Shown: in pieces, positions 19,258 through 26,530 of the stretch | Numbering within the stretch: position 1 is the first letter of the stretch | Layout: each line of letters begins with the position of its first letter | Assembly (NCBI GenBank): GCA_016235165.1 | Contig: JACRLX010000012.1 | Location: 1-64,000 of the forward strand | Length of the DNA: 64,000 nucleotides | Direction: 5' to 3' | Source of the DNA: Rhodocyclales bacterium | Lineage (GTDB): Bacteria; Pseudomonadota; Gammaproteobacteria; Burkholderiales; Rhodocyclaceae | The notes under the pieces: model-generated | Database searches by the model: none | What the model saw: only the letters and a program-made list of their open reading frames with translations | Told to the model about the DNA's origin: nothing | Position numbers and translations under genes: made by a program

Positions 19258-20769
19258 ATGAGACAACTCAGCGAAAACGACGCCGCCTACCTGTATTCCG
19301 ACAGTGCGCACGCCAATTCCAACGTCACGCTGCTGCACATCTACGACCAGTCGACGGCGCCCGGCGGCGTGGTGCGCTTCAAGCAGATCCTGGCCCATGT
19401 CGAAAGCCGGCTCGATCGGCTGCCCCTGTTCCGCCGGCGCGTGCAGCGCGTGCCCTTCGACCTCGACTATCCGTGGTGGGTGGAGGACGAGGCCTTCGAC
19501 ATCGAATACCACGTGCGCCACATCGCCCTGCCCAAGCCCGGCGACTGGCGCCAGTTCTGCATCCAGGCGGCGCGCATCCACGCCCGGCCGCTGGACCAGC
19601 AGCGGCCGCTGTGGGAAATGTACGTGATCGAGGGGCTGGACGCCTTCCTCGACCTGCCGGTGGGCAGCTTCGCCGTGTTGCTGAAAATCCACCACGCGGC
19701 GATCGACGTTTCCCGGCGCAATGAAATCACCGGCCTGCTGCATGACCTCAGCGCCCACACCACGCCGCCGGCGCCGGCGGCGCCCTGGTTTCCCGAGGAT
19801 GCGCCGGGCGACATGGCCCTGCTCTGGCGCGCCGGTTTTCACGCGCTGACCCTGCCGCTGCGCCTGACCCAGTCGGCGGCGCGGCGCTGGACCACCCTCA
19901 AGGCGGCGACCGGCGCCTTCCTCGGCGAATTCGTCGGCAAGCCGCAGGAATTCCCGGCGACACGCTTCAACACCGTGGTGTCGGCGCACCGGGTGTTCGA
20001 AACGCGGCGCTTCCCGCTGGGCGCGATCAAGGACCTGCGCAAGCTCGCGCCGGGCGCCACGGTTAATGACGTCGTCCTTGCCGTGGTCGCGGGCGGGCTG
20101 CGCCGCTACCTCGAAAGCCAGGACGAACTGCCCGAGGAAAGCCTGGTCGCGGCGGCGCCGATCGCCGTGCATGGCGGCGGCGAGGCCACTGGCGACGCCG
20201 ACTTCGCCTGGGTGCGGATCGCGCTCGGCACCGACATCGCCGACCCGGTGCAGCGCCTGGCCGCGATCCGCGACCTCGCGGCATCCTCGGATGTGATGCG
20301 CCAGGCCTATTCCGCGCGCGAGCTGGCCGAGGTGGTGCAGTTCGCGCCCTCGGCGGCGATCGCCGCCACCAGCAAGCTGCTGCGCTCGGCCTCGGCCCTG
20401 CTTGGCAACTGGACGCCGCTGGCCAACTGCGCGGTGGTCAACGTGCCCGGCCCGCCGCTGCCGCTCTACCTGCAAGGGGCGCGCCTGAGCTACCTCTCGG
20501 CGATCATGCCGATCGCCGACGGCATGGGCCTGGTGTTCTCGGTGACCAGCTACAACGCCATGCTGATCGTCTCCTTCACCGGCTGTTACGAACAGCTGCC
20601 CGATCCCGAGCGTCTGGCCCACGCGCTGCGCGACAGCTTCCAGGATTACCTGGCGCGGCTCAAGCCCTCGCGCCGCAAGCCGCGCCTGACCGTGGTGGAT
20701 GACGGCAGGCGCAAACCGGCCAAGGCACGCAGCCCGCGTCGCAAGCCGGCCGTGCGCTCGGCCGAGTAG
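19258..20769 (+). CDS. second WS/DGAT-family acyltransferase, altered active-site motif
   Basis: Paralogue of the upstream acyltransferase, 503 residues. The family motif HHxxxDG is changed to HHAAIDV at residues 145-151: both His and the Asp are kept, the Gly is Val. Other family landmarks are present: PLWEMYVIEGL, NDVVLAVVAGGLRRYL and NVPGPPLPLYLQG. The C-terminus is a basic Lys/Arg/Pro tail. The Gly is less critical than the second His in studied enzymes, so it may still be active, perhaps on another acceptor. Six-base gap after the hydrolase gene; a further hydrolase follows. Confidence 0.88.
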   Translation: MRQLSENDAAYLYSDSAHANSNVTLLHIYDQSTAPGGVVRFKQILAHVESRLDRLPLFRRRVQRVPFDLDYPWWVEDEAFDIEYHVRHIALPKPGDWRQFCIQAARIHARPLDQQRPLWEMYVIEGLDAFLDLPVGSFAVLLKIHHAAIDVSRRNEITGLLHDLSAHTTPPAPAAPWFPEDAPGDMALLWRAGFHALTLPLRLTQSAARRWTTLKAATGAFLGEFVGKPQEFPATRFNTVVSAHRVFETRRFPLGAIKDLRKLAPGATVNDVVLAVVAGGLRRYLESQDELPEESLVAAAPIAVHGGGEATGDADFAWVRIALGTDIADPVQRLAAIRDLAASSDVMRQAYSARELAEVVQFAPSAAIAATSKLLRSASALLGNWTPLANCAVVNVPGPPLPLYLQGARLSYLSAIMPIADGMGLVFSVTSYNAMLIVSFTGCYEQLPDPERLAHALRDSFQDYLARLKPSRRKPRLTVVDDGRRKPAKARSPRRKPAVRSAE

Positions 20770-20772
20770 CGC

Positions 20773-21681
20773 ATGGATGCCCGGCCGCGCATCGAGTACG
20801 AGTCGCTCGGCGACCCGTCGCATCCGGCGATCGTGCTGATCATGGGGCTGGGCATGCAGCTCATCGCCTGGCCCGACAGCTTCTGCCAGGCGCTGGTGGC
20901 GCGCGGCTTTCGCGTGGTCCGCTTCGACAATCGCGACGCCGGGCTGTCCGATCGCACGCCGGGAAAAAAGCGCGGCAACCTGGCGTTGGCCATGGCCGCC
21001 GCCGCGCTGCACCTGCCGGTGCGCACGCCCTACACCCTGGAGGACATGGCCGGCGACACGGTGCGCCTGATGGATGATCTCGGTATCGGGCAGGCCCATG
21101 TCGTCGGCGCCTCGATGGGCGGCATGATCGCCCAGATCCTCGCCGCGAAATTTCCGCGACGTGTGCTGAGCCTGAGCTCGATCATGTCCTCCACGGGCAA
21201 CCGCAAGGTTTCCAAACCGACGCGGGCGGCCGGCAAGGCATTGCTGGCGCGACCCGCCGACCCCACCGACCCGGAGGCGGTGACCGAGCACCTGATCGAT
21301 GTCTTCGGCGTGATCGGCAGCCCGGGCTTTCCCTCGACGCGCGAGGCCATGCGCGCGCGCATCGGCCGCGCCGTGCGCCGTTCCTACGACCCGGCCGGCA
21401 CGGCGCGCCAATTGCTGGCGGTGATCGCCGCCGGCGACCGGCGCAGGCAGCTCAAGGCCATCACCGCGCCGACCCTGGTGATCCACGGCGCGCAGGATCC
21501 GCTGGTGCCGCTCGCCGCCGGGCGCGATACCGCCGCGCACATCCCCGGCGCGCGGCTGCTGGTGATCGACGGCATGGGCCACGATTTCCCCGAGGCGCTG
21601 ATGTCCCGGCTGGCCGAGGCGGTGGCCGGGCATTGCGCTCGCGCCGTGGAGCCGGCGCCGACTTCGTCCGCGATACCGTAG
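20773..21681 (+). CDS. alpha/beta hydrolase
   Basis: A 302-residue alpha/beta hydrolase: LIMGLGMQ oxyanion loop, FDNRDAGLSD, nucleophile in GASMGGMIAQ, acid in HGAQDPLVP and His in GMGHDFP. This pattern (DNRDxGxS and GxSMGG) is common in proteins annotated as esterases of the lipid or aclacinomycin-esterase type. It begins three bases after the second WS/DGAT stop and closes the rightward lipid run. A copy of the dispersed motif encodes its last residues (EPAPTSS). Confidence 0.87.
   Translation: MDARPRIEYESLGDPSHPAIVLIMGLGMQLIAWPDSFCQALVARGFRVVRFDNRDAGLSDRTPGKKRGNLALAMAAAALHLPVRTPYTLEDMAGDTVRLMDDLGIGQAHVVGASMGGMIAQILAAKFPRRVLSLSSIMSSTGNRKVSKPTRAAGKALLARPADPTDPEAVTEHLIDVFGVIGSPGFPSTREAMRARIGRAVRRSYDPAGTARQLLAVIAAGDRRRQLKAITAPTLVIHGAQDPLVPLAAGRDTAAHIPGARLLVIDGMGHDFPEALMSRLAEAVAGHCARAVEPAPTSSAIP
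21643..21665 (+). repeat. dispersed motif, copy 4 (3' end of alpha/beta hydrolase)
   Basis: GCCGT, GGAGCC, G, GCGCCGACTT, C. Sense frame, reading A-V-E-P-A-P-T-S, six codons before the stop. Confidence 0.6.
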
Positions 21682-21754
21682 TCGCACAGCGGCGCCCGGA
21701 CCGCCGCGGAAAATGCCTCGGACATGACCCTTGTGCATTTGCGGTTTCTACGTA

Positions 21755-21783
21755 TTGTCATGAAACGCGCTCACGAATAGAGT
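21755..21783 (+). promoter_or_regulatory. sigma-70-type promoter upstream of the riboswitch
   Basis: TTGTCA, 17 bases, TAGAGT, ending about 40 bases before the riboswitch. The match is moderate (five and four of six). Confidence 0.4.
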
Positions 21784-21821
21784 TCATTCCACAACTTCAT
21801 GAACTCGGGCGCTGCATTCCC

Positions 21822-21912
21822 GATTCATAAGGGCATACCCGGCGAAAGCCGGTGACGCAAAGCTTCCGGGCTACGGTTCCCACGGGAACTATGCCAGCGG
21901 GGTTGCCGAGGG
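21822..21912 (+). ncRNA. c-di-GMP-I (GEMM) riboswitch
   Basis: The conserved GEMM-I segments are present in order: AAGGGCATACC, GCGAAAGCCGGTGACGCAAA, GCTTCCGGGCTACGG, a hairpin closed by TTCCCACGGGAA, then TATGCCAGCGGGGTTGCCGA. The GAAA tetraloop on P2, the GACGCAAAGC core and the terminal GGTTGCCG all fit the class. It lies about 50 bases before the exported protein gene at 21964 on the same strand, so c-di-GMP should control that gene. Whether ligand turns it on or off cannot be told. Confidence 0.85.
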
Positions 21913-21963
21913 TGTCGGGCAGGTTTCCGGCGCCATGTAACTGGATCTGGAATGGAGTGCGAG

Positions 21964-22464
21964 ATGAAGCGATTCATTTGGGTTGCATTGCTGGCCGTTG
22001 CCAGCCTCGTGGTGGATGCGGCGCATGCGCGCAAAACCGTGGTGGCGGTTGCGCCCGTCGACGATTACGTCAACAAGCCGCTTCCCGATCATGCCACGGT
22101 GTGGCATTGCTGGTACGACGATGCCGTTTCCATCCTGTGCCGTCTCGGCGAAACGGCGCGCACCGCCGATGTCGCCACGGGCCGCGAGGCACCGGCGGCG
22201 GACGTCCGGCTGCCCCGGATCGTGAAGGACATCTGGCAACGCCCGGAAAAAATGGTCAATGCCGTGATCACCATACCCCTGCATGCGATCCCCTTCGACA
22301 TGGCCCTTACCGGGCAACTGGCCGACGCCGCCATGTGTGCCGGTGCCCGGGCACCTTGCGGCGTGATCTTTGCCAGGAATGAGCGCCTGCTGGCCGGTTT
22401 CGTACAAGCGCGCGAGCGGCAGATTGCCGCGCGAAATGCGACGCAAATCGCAACGGCCGATTAG
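21964..22464 (+). CDS. exported protein of unknown function under c-di-GMP riboswitch
   Basis: A 166-residue protein with a clear signal peptide (KRFIWVALLAVASLVVDAAHA). The mature part has four Cys (HCWYDD, ILCRLGE, AMCAGA, PCGVIF), probably two periplasmic disulfides, and no family I recognise. ATG 21964 is preferred to ATG 21952 because it opens the signal peptide directly and has GGAG upstream. Control by the riboswitch suggests a role in surface attachment, biofilm or motility, by analogy with other genes under such switches. It is followed by an MFS gene after 44 bases, which may be co-transcribed. Confidence 0.75.
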   Translation: MKRFIWVALLAVASLVVDAAHARKTVVAVAPVDDYVNKPLPDHATVWHCWYDDAVSILCRLGETARTADVATGREAPAADVRLPRIVKDIWQRPEKMVNAVITIPLHAIPFDMALTGQLADAAMCAGARAPCGVIFARNERLLAGFVQARERQIAARNATQIATAD

Positions 22465-22508
22465 CTGCGCCCATTGCCAGAACGCCGGATGAGGCGCAGC
22501 ATGGCGCA

Positions 22509-23687
22509 ATGACCCGCGTCGGCCTCTACTTCGGCATCGTCCAGTTCCTCTTCGTCAGTTGCTGGACGGTGTATGTGATCTACCTGCCGGGCCTGCTGGA
22601 ACAGGCCGGCATCGGCAAGAAATGGACGCTCTGGGTGCTGATGGCCGACCAGCTGATCTTCACCCTGATGGATTTCGCCATCGGCGTCGCCGCCGATCGC
22701 ATCAGCGCCGGGCTGCGCCGCCTCGGGCCCTGGCTGCTCGGCGCCACCGCTGTCTCGGGCGCGGCCTTCCTCGCCATCCCGCTGCTGGCCCCGGCCGGCG
22801 CGCCGCTGCTGCTGCTTGGCGCGGTGGGCGTCTGGGCCGTCACGTCGTCGGCCCTGCGCGCGCCGCCGATGCTCTTGCTCGGCAAATACGTGCCGGCGCC
22901 GGGCGTGCCCTGGGTGGCGACGCTGAGCCTGGTGGGCCTCGGCCTGGCCGGCGCCATCGCACCCTACCTGACTCTGGGCCTGCGCGGCCTCGATCCGCGC
23001 CTGCCTTTCGCCCTGGCCTCGCTGGCGCTGGTCGCGGCGGTGGCCGGCATGCTCTGGGCGGAGCGCCATCTCGCCGCCGCGGCATCGGCTGAAGCGGCAC
23101 CGCCGGCGCGATCGGTCGATGCCGGCGTATTGACCTTCTTCGCTGCCGTGGCCCTGCTCGGCGTCGGATTCCAGATGCATTTTGCGCTCAATTCGGCGCC
23201 GCTCTACCTGCGTTTCGTCAAGCCGGCCGAACTCGACCCGCTGATGCCGGTGTTCTGGATCGGCTTCAACCTGCTGATCTTTCCCGCCTGCCGCGCCAAC
23301 CAGCGCTTCGGCGGCATTGCCGTGATGACCGGCGGCGCCGTGATTGGCGCCATGGCGGCCGCGCTGGCGGCCTCGGCACCCTCGCTGGAAGTCCTGGTTG
23401 CGCTGCAATTCCTTGCTGGTGGCGCCTGGGCTGCCGTGCTGATGAGCGCCATGACCGCCGCCATCGCCATCGGCCACACGGGCCGCGAAGGCGCCACCAC
23501 CGGCGGCCTGTTCGCCCTGCTGGCGCTGGCTACGCTGGCGCGCATGGCGATCGTTGCCACCCAGCTCAACAAGGATGCCGGCTTCGCCGCGCTGCTGCCC
23601 TGGCTGCCGGGCCTGGCCTGGGCCGGGGCGGCACTGCTGCTGGCCTGGCTGACGCTGCGGCCACGTCAGCTCGCCTCATCGCCGTAG
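22509..23687 (+). CDS. MFS transporter
   Basis: A 392-residue inner-membrane protein with about 11-12 hydrophobic helices and almost no extended loops. The loop after helix 2 reads GVAADRISAGLRR, a degenerate form of the MFS motif A (GxLaDrxGrr). No substrate can be read from the sequence. It stands behind the riboswitch-controlled gene on the same strand. The stop codon TAG lies inside a copy of the dispersed motif. Confidence 0.82.
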   Translation: MTRVGLYFGIVQFLFVSCWTVYVIYLPGLLEQAGIGKKWTLWVLMADQLIFTLMDFAIGVAADRISAGLRRLGPWLLGATAVSGAAFLAIPLLAPAGAPLLLLGAVGVWAVTSSALRAPPMLLLGKYVPAPGVPWVATLSLVGLGLAGAIAPYLTLGLRGLDPRLPFALASLALVAAVAGMLWAERHLAAAASAEAAPPARSVDAGVLTFFAAVALLGVGFQMHFALNSAPLYLRFVKPAELDPLMPVFWIGFNLLIFPACRANQRFGGIAVMTGGAVIGAMAAALAASAPSLEVLVALQFLAGGAWAAVLMSAMTAAIAIGHTGREGATTGGLFALLALATLARMAIVATQLNKDAGFAALLPWLPGLAWAGAALLLAWLTLRPRQLASSP

Positions 23688-23703
23688 TGCCAGCGCCGAC
23701 TTT
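23681..23703 (+). repeat. dispersed motif, copy 5 (spans the MFS stop codon)
   Basis: GCCGT, AGTGCC, A, GCGCCGACTT, T. The stop of the MFS gene (TAG, 23685-23687) is formed by its first bases; the rest is intergenic. Confidence 0.6.
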
Positions 23704-23766
23704 CACGGTCGCGGTCTGCCCTAACTTGGTCTAAAGTGAAAGAAAATCGAGGCCAAGGGAGGCAGC

Positions 23767-24168
23767 ATGAAAGATATCGCCTGGAGCAAGATCCTGAGTG
23801 TTGGTGTGGATGAGATCGATGACGACCATCGCCGCCTGATCGCGATCTTCAACGAACTCAATCAAGCCGTGAGCCGCGGCGCATCGGCCGACTACCGTGC
23901 GGCGACGCTCGACGAACTGCTCAAATGCACAGCCTGGCATTTCAGCCATGAAGAGCGGCTGATGCTCAAGTACGGCTACCCGGCCCGCGCCGCGCACAAG
24001 GCGGCGCATGACGAATTGATCGAGGCGGCGCAGGCCTTGCAGACCAAGCTGGCCCAGGCCGATCAAACCGTGGCCAATGACGAGATCGTCTTCCTCGATC
24101 GTTGGCTGACGGAACACATCCTCACCATCGACCAGCACCTCGGCAGCTTCCTGGCGCAGGCGGCGTAG
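23767..24168 (+). CDS. bacteriohemerythrin
   Basis: Binds O2 at a non-haem di-iron site in a four-helix bundle; in bacteria it carries or senses oxygen in the cytoplasm. The 133-residue protein shows the full ligand set: His in DDDHRRL, HFSHEERLM (His and Glu), HKAAHDEL (two His) and TEHILTIDQ (His and Asp). It stands alone between an MFS gene and a gap. A GGAGGC site precedes the ATG. Confidence 0.95.
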   Translation: MKDIAWSKILSVGVDEIDDDHRRLIAIFNELNQAVSRGASADYRAATLDELLKCTAWHFSHEERLMLKYGYPARAAHKAAHDELIEAAQALQTKLAQADQTVANDEIVFLDRWLTEHILTIDQHLGSFLAQAA

Positions 24169-24183
24169 GCTTTTCGGGCGGTT

Positions 24184-24197
24184 GGCGGTTCGCCGCC
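24184..24197 (+). terminator. UUCG-capped hairpin after bacteriohemerythrin
   Basis: GGCGG-TTCG-CCGCC begins 16 bases after the stop codon. The stem is short and no T-run follows, so it may act as an mRNA 3' end or a weak terminator. Confidence 0.4.
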
Positions 24198-24198
24198 C

Positions 24199-24902
24199 CG
24201 CGCGCGGCCGTCGCCCCTGGTTCGTCGGCCTGCGGCGGAGGGCTCGCCAGAGTCTCGCCCGTTCGCGCGGCGCAAGGCCAATCAATTGGCCTTGCGAAAC
24301 CCCGCGCTCACCCCTTGCTGCGGGGCCGTGCCAGGCCGCCGGCGAAACTAGCCGCTGCCGATGAAGCCGGCAGCGTCGTCGAACATCGCCGGCGGAATTC
24401 CCCTGTCACGGCTCCTCGCCGCGGCGACTCTCAAGGGGCGCCGTCCGTACACTGGGCGGCGGAGTGAGGCGGCGGCTTGGACCTTAAGCAGACTCGAACA
24501 GGTTGGGAAAGCGGACGCTCGGGAACGTTTTGGGCATCTTGTGCTATTCCTCAGTCGCGTCCACGAGCCAAATATTCGTGGGCGTGATGTTGTTCGGAAC
24601 AGTTACTTTCCCTCTAGCGGTCACATGCATAGGGTTGTATGGGAACGGGTCACGAATTGTCAATTGAGTAATGACGGCCTTGTTTCCAACGAAGACGCCC
24701 AACAGTTATTCAGACGCGGAAACGTCCGGGTTATTGCCAATAATACGGACAGGGCCCGTGCGTCCGCTGTGGGGAAAGTTAGTGTGATTGCCTCATGGCC
24801 GAACGCTGAGGTCCGTGTCACCAAGAGAGCAGGCCGGCCGCAGGGCGGGAGCCCATGAGGCGGTGCCCTGTAGCCGGCCTGCGGTGCCGCGCAAACAGAA
24901 TC
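24199..24902. other. gap of about 700 bases with decayed, AT-richer coding sequence
   Basis: No intact gene is convincing. From about 24480 to 24830 the GC content falls well below that of the neighbours. On the minus strand 24544-24715 reads 57 codons that look like a beta-rich protein (VTARGKVTVPNNITPTNIW, ending VDATEE and TAG); the same frame continues upstream through two in-frame stops at 24716 and 24793. A second short piece (MPKTFPSVRFPNLFESA) follows on the same strand. A 165-codon plus-strand frame at 24361-24858 has no recognisable features. I read this as the remains of an acquired gene. Confidence 0.45.
24272..24295. terminator. perfect 10-bp inverted repeat
   Basis: GCAAGGCCAA-TCAA-TTGGCCTTGC forms a 10-bp stem with a four-base loop. 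It lies in the gap after the bacteriohemerythrin gene and could end transcription from either side, although no T-run is present. Confidence 0.45.
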
Positions 24903-24925
24903 GCCGTCCCGTCAGCGCCGACTTT
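24903..24925 (+). repeat. dispersed motif, copy 6 (intergenic, 3' of SYLF gene)
   Basis: GCCGT, CCCGTC, A, GCGCCGACTT, T. It ends 14 bases beyond the 3' end of the leftward SYLF gene. Confidence 0.6.
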
Positions 24926-24938
24926 CGCCGGGACCGCG

Positions 24939-25466
24939 CTACTTGCTTACCTTGGTGATCTTCGCCCCTTCGAAGCTCAGGTTGTACATCAGCCCCTTGT
25001 TGGAGAAGATGAAGCCGATGATGGGCTGCTTGGCGGTTTCGGTGTCGATGGCGCCGGCGGCGCCCAGTGTTGCCAAGGCTACGCTGCCATCGACGCCGGC
25101 TTTCCAGCCTTCGCTTTTGCGGAATTCGGCCAGCACCTTGTCGTTCATGAACAGCACGATCTGGCTGCGTGCCTGGGCGCCGAGCTGCAGGCCGATCGAG
25201 GCGGCGGCGATGTTGTAGTAGGCGGCGGTCTTGCCCTTGACCAGCAGCGCGCCTTCGCCGAATTCGCCGCCGATGCCGATGCCGGCCTTGATCACATTGG
25301 GGAACACCAAAATGCCGGACGCCTGCTTCGACAACTCGGCGCCGGCGCCGGTGTGCTTGCGGAAGTCCGCCAGCGCCTGTTTCACCTCGGCGTCGAGCTC
25401 CTGTTTCGAGGCGGCGGATGCCGTGGCGGCGAGGGCAAGCATCAGGATCGCGATCAGGGTGCGCAT
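24939..25466 (-). CDS. SYLF/Ysc84-family lipid-binding protein, exported
   Basis: A 175-residue protein with a signal peptide ([19 protein letters not shown]). The body matches the SYLF (BPSL1445/YSC84-like) domain: ASGILVFPNVIKAGIGIGGEFGEG, YYNIAAASIGLQLGAQ and a C-terminal KGLMYNLSFEGAKITKV. SYLF domains bind phosphoinositides or other lipids in eukaryotes; bacterial exported versions are of unknown role, possibly envelope lipid binding. It stands alone. Confidence 0.88.
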   Translation of the reverse strand: MRTLIAILMLALAATASAASKQELDAEVKQALADFRKHTGAGAELSKQASGILVFPNVIKAGIGIGGEFGEGALLVKGKTAAYYNIAAASIGLQLGAQARSQIVLFMNDKVLAEFRKSEGWKAGVDGSVALATLGAAGAIDTETAKQPIIGFIFSNKGLMYNLSFEGAKITKVSK

Positions 25467-25526
25467 GGGATTCCTCCGGTCAAAAGCCCCAGCATAAACT
25501 TTCCGGCGTTGGCGCGTGACGGAATT

Positions 25527-26498
25527 TCAGGCGGCGGCGCGTGGGATGGCGAGAATGCCTTCGCCGATCAGGATGGCGTCGACCTCCGGCGCGCGGCGGG
25601 TTTCGCGCACCAGGCGGAACAGGCGCTCCGCCTGTGGGTAGGCGCGCCGCATCAGCATCAGCCATTGCTTGAGGCGGCCGGGCGATTGCGCAGGCAACAG
25701 CTTGGCGCGCACGCGCGGCCAGAAGTCGCCGAGCATGGCTTCGACCTCCGCCCAATCCGTGGCGTTTGGCGTTTCGACGCCGCCGGCGCGGATGCGCCGC
25801 GCCAGCAACGGGTCGGCCACCGCGCCGCGGCCGAGCATGACGTCGTCGCAGCCGCTGGCGGCGCGGATGGCGTGGTAATCGGCGACGGTCCACACCTCGC
25901 CGTTGGCGATCAGCGGCAGGCGCACGGCCTGGCGGATCCGCGCCACCCAATCCCAGCGCCGCACCGGCCTGTAGCCGTCGGCCCTGGTGCGGGCATGGAC
26001 CACCAGTTCGTCGATGCCGCCGGCTTCGAGTGCTAGCGCGCAGTCGACGGCTTGGCTGGTGTCGGCTATGCCGAGGCGCATTTTGGCGGTAACGGGCATG
26101 TTCCGCGGCACGGCGGCGCGCACGGCGCGGGCGATGGCATGCAGCAGTTTGGGTTCGCCGAGCAGCGCGGCGCCGCCGCGATGGCGATTCACCAGCGGCG
26201 TCGGGCAGCCAAAATTCAGGTCGATGCCAAACGGGTGGAGGCGGGCCAGGTGCGCGGCATTGGCGGCCAGCATGGTCGGGTCGTTGCCCAGCAGCTGCAC
26301 GCGCACTGGCGTGCCGGCTTCGGTGCGCGCGCCGTGTCGGAGTTCCGGCGACAGGCGCGTGTAACAGCGAAGCGGCAGCACCGAGTCGGTGACGCGGACG
26401 AATTCGGTGACGCACCAGTCGTAACCGCCGGCCCGGGTCAGCACGCCGCGCAACACGTCGTCGGCAAGGCCCTCCATGGGCGCGAGGACGAGTTTCAT
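25527..26498 (-). CDS. dusC: tRNA-dihydrouridine synthase C
   Basis: FMN enzyme that reduces uridine (U16 in E. coli DusC) in tRNA with NADPH. The 323 residues align along E. coli DusC: MKLVLAPMEGLADDVLR, CVTEFVRV, RVQLLGNDP, LNFGCPTPLVN with the catalytic Cys, TAKMRLG, VVHARTRADGYRP and LIANGEVW, with the C-terminal RLKQWLMLMRRAYPQAERLF. Start at 26498 fits the family N-terminus; the frame extends upstream only as noise. It lies 32 bases downstream of the RlhA gene start-to-stop line on the same strand, and a copy of the dispersed motif sits between the two. Confidence 0.93.
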   Translation of the reverse strand: MKLVLAPMEGLADDVLRGVLTRAGGYDWCVTEFVRVTDSVLPLRCYTRLSPELRHGARTEAGTPVRVQLLGNDPTMLAANAAHLARLHPFGIDLNFGCPTPLVNRHRGGAALLGEPKLLHAIARAVRAAVPRNMPVTAKMRLGIADTSQAVDCALALEAGGIDELVVHARTRADGYRPVRRWDWVARIRQAVRLPLIANGEVWTVADYHAIRAASGCDDVMLGRGAVADPLLARRIRAGGVETPNATDWAEVEAMLGDFWPRVRAKLLPAQSPGRLKQWLMLMRRAYPQAERLFRLVRETRRAPEVDAILIGEGILAIPRAAA

Positions 26499-26507
26499 CG
26501 CGCGCTC

Positions 26508-26530
26508 GCCGTGTCCTGGGCGCCGACTTT
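26508..26530 (+). repeat. dispersed motif, copy 7 (between dusC and the rlhA 3' end)
   Basis: GCCGT, GTCCTG, G, GCGCCGACTT, T. It fills most of the gap and touches the rlhA stop codon. Confidence 0.6.

Noticed and set aside
18898..21738. 946-codon open frame on the minus strand opposite the WS/DGAT and hydrolase genes
   Set aside because: Antisense shadow caused by high-GC third positions; the plus strand carries clear acyltransferase and hydrolase motifs.
24361..24858. 165-codon plus-strand frame in the large gap
   Set aside because: No ribosome site, no family features, and the opposite strand looks more protein-like; kept only as part of the gap description.
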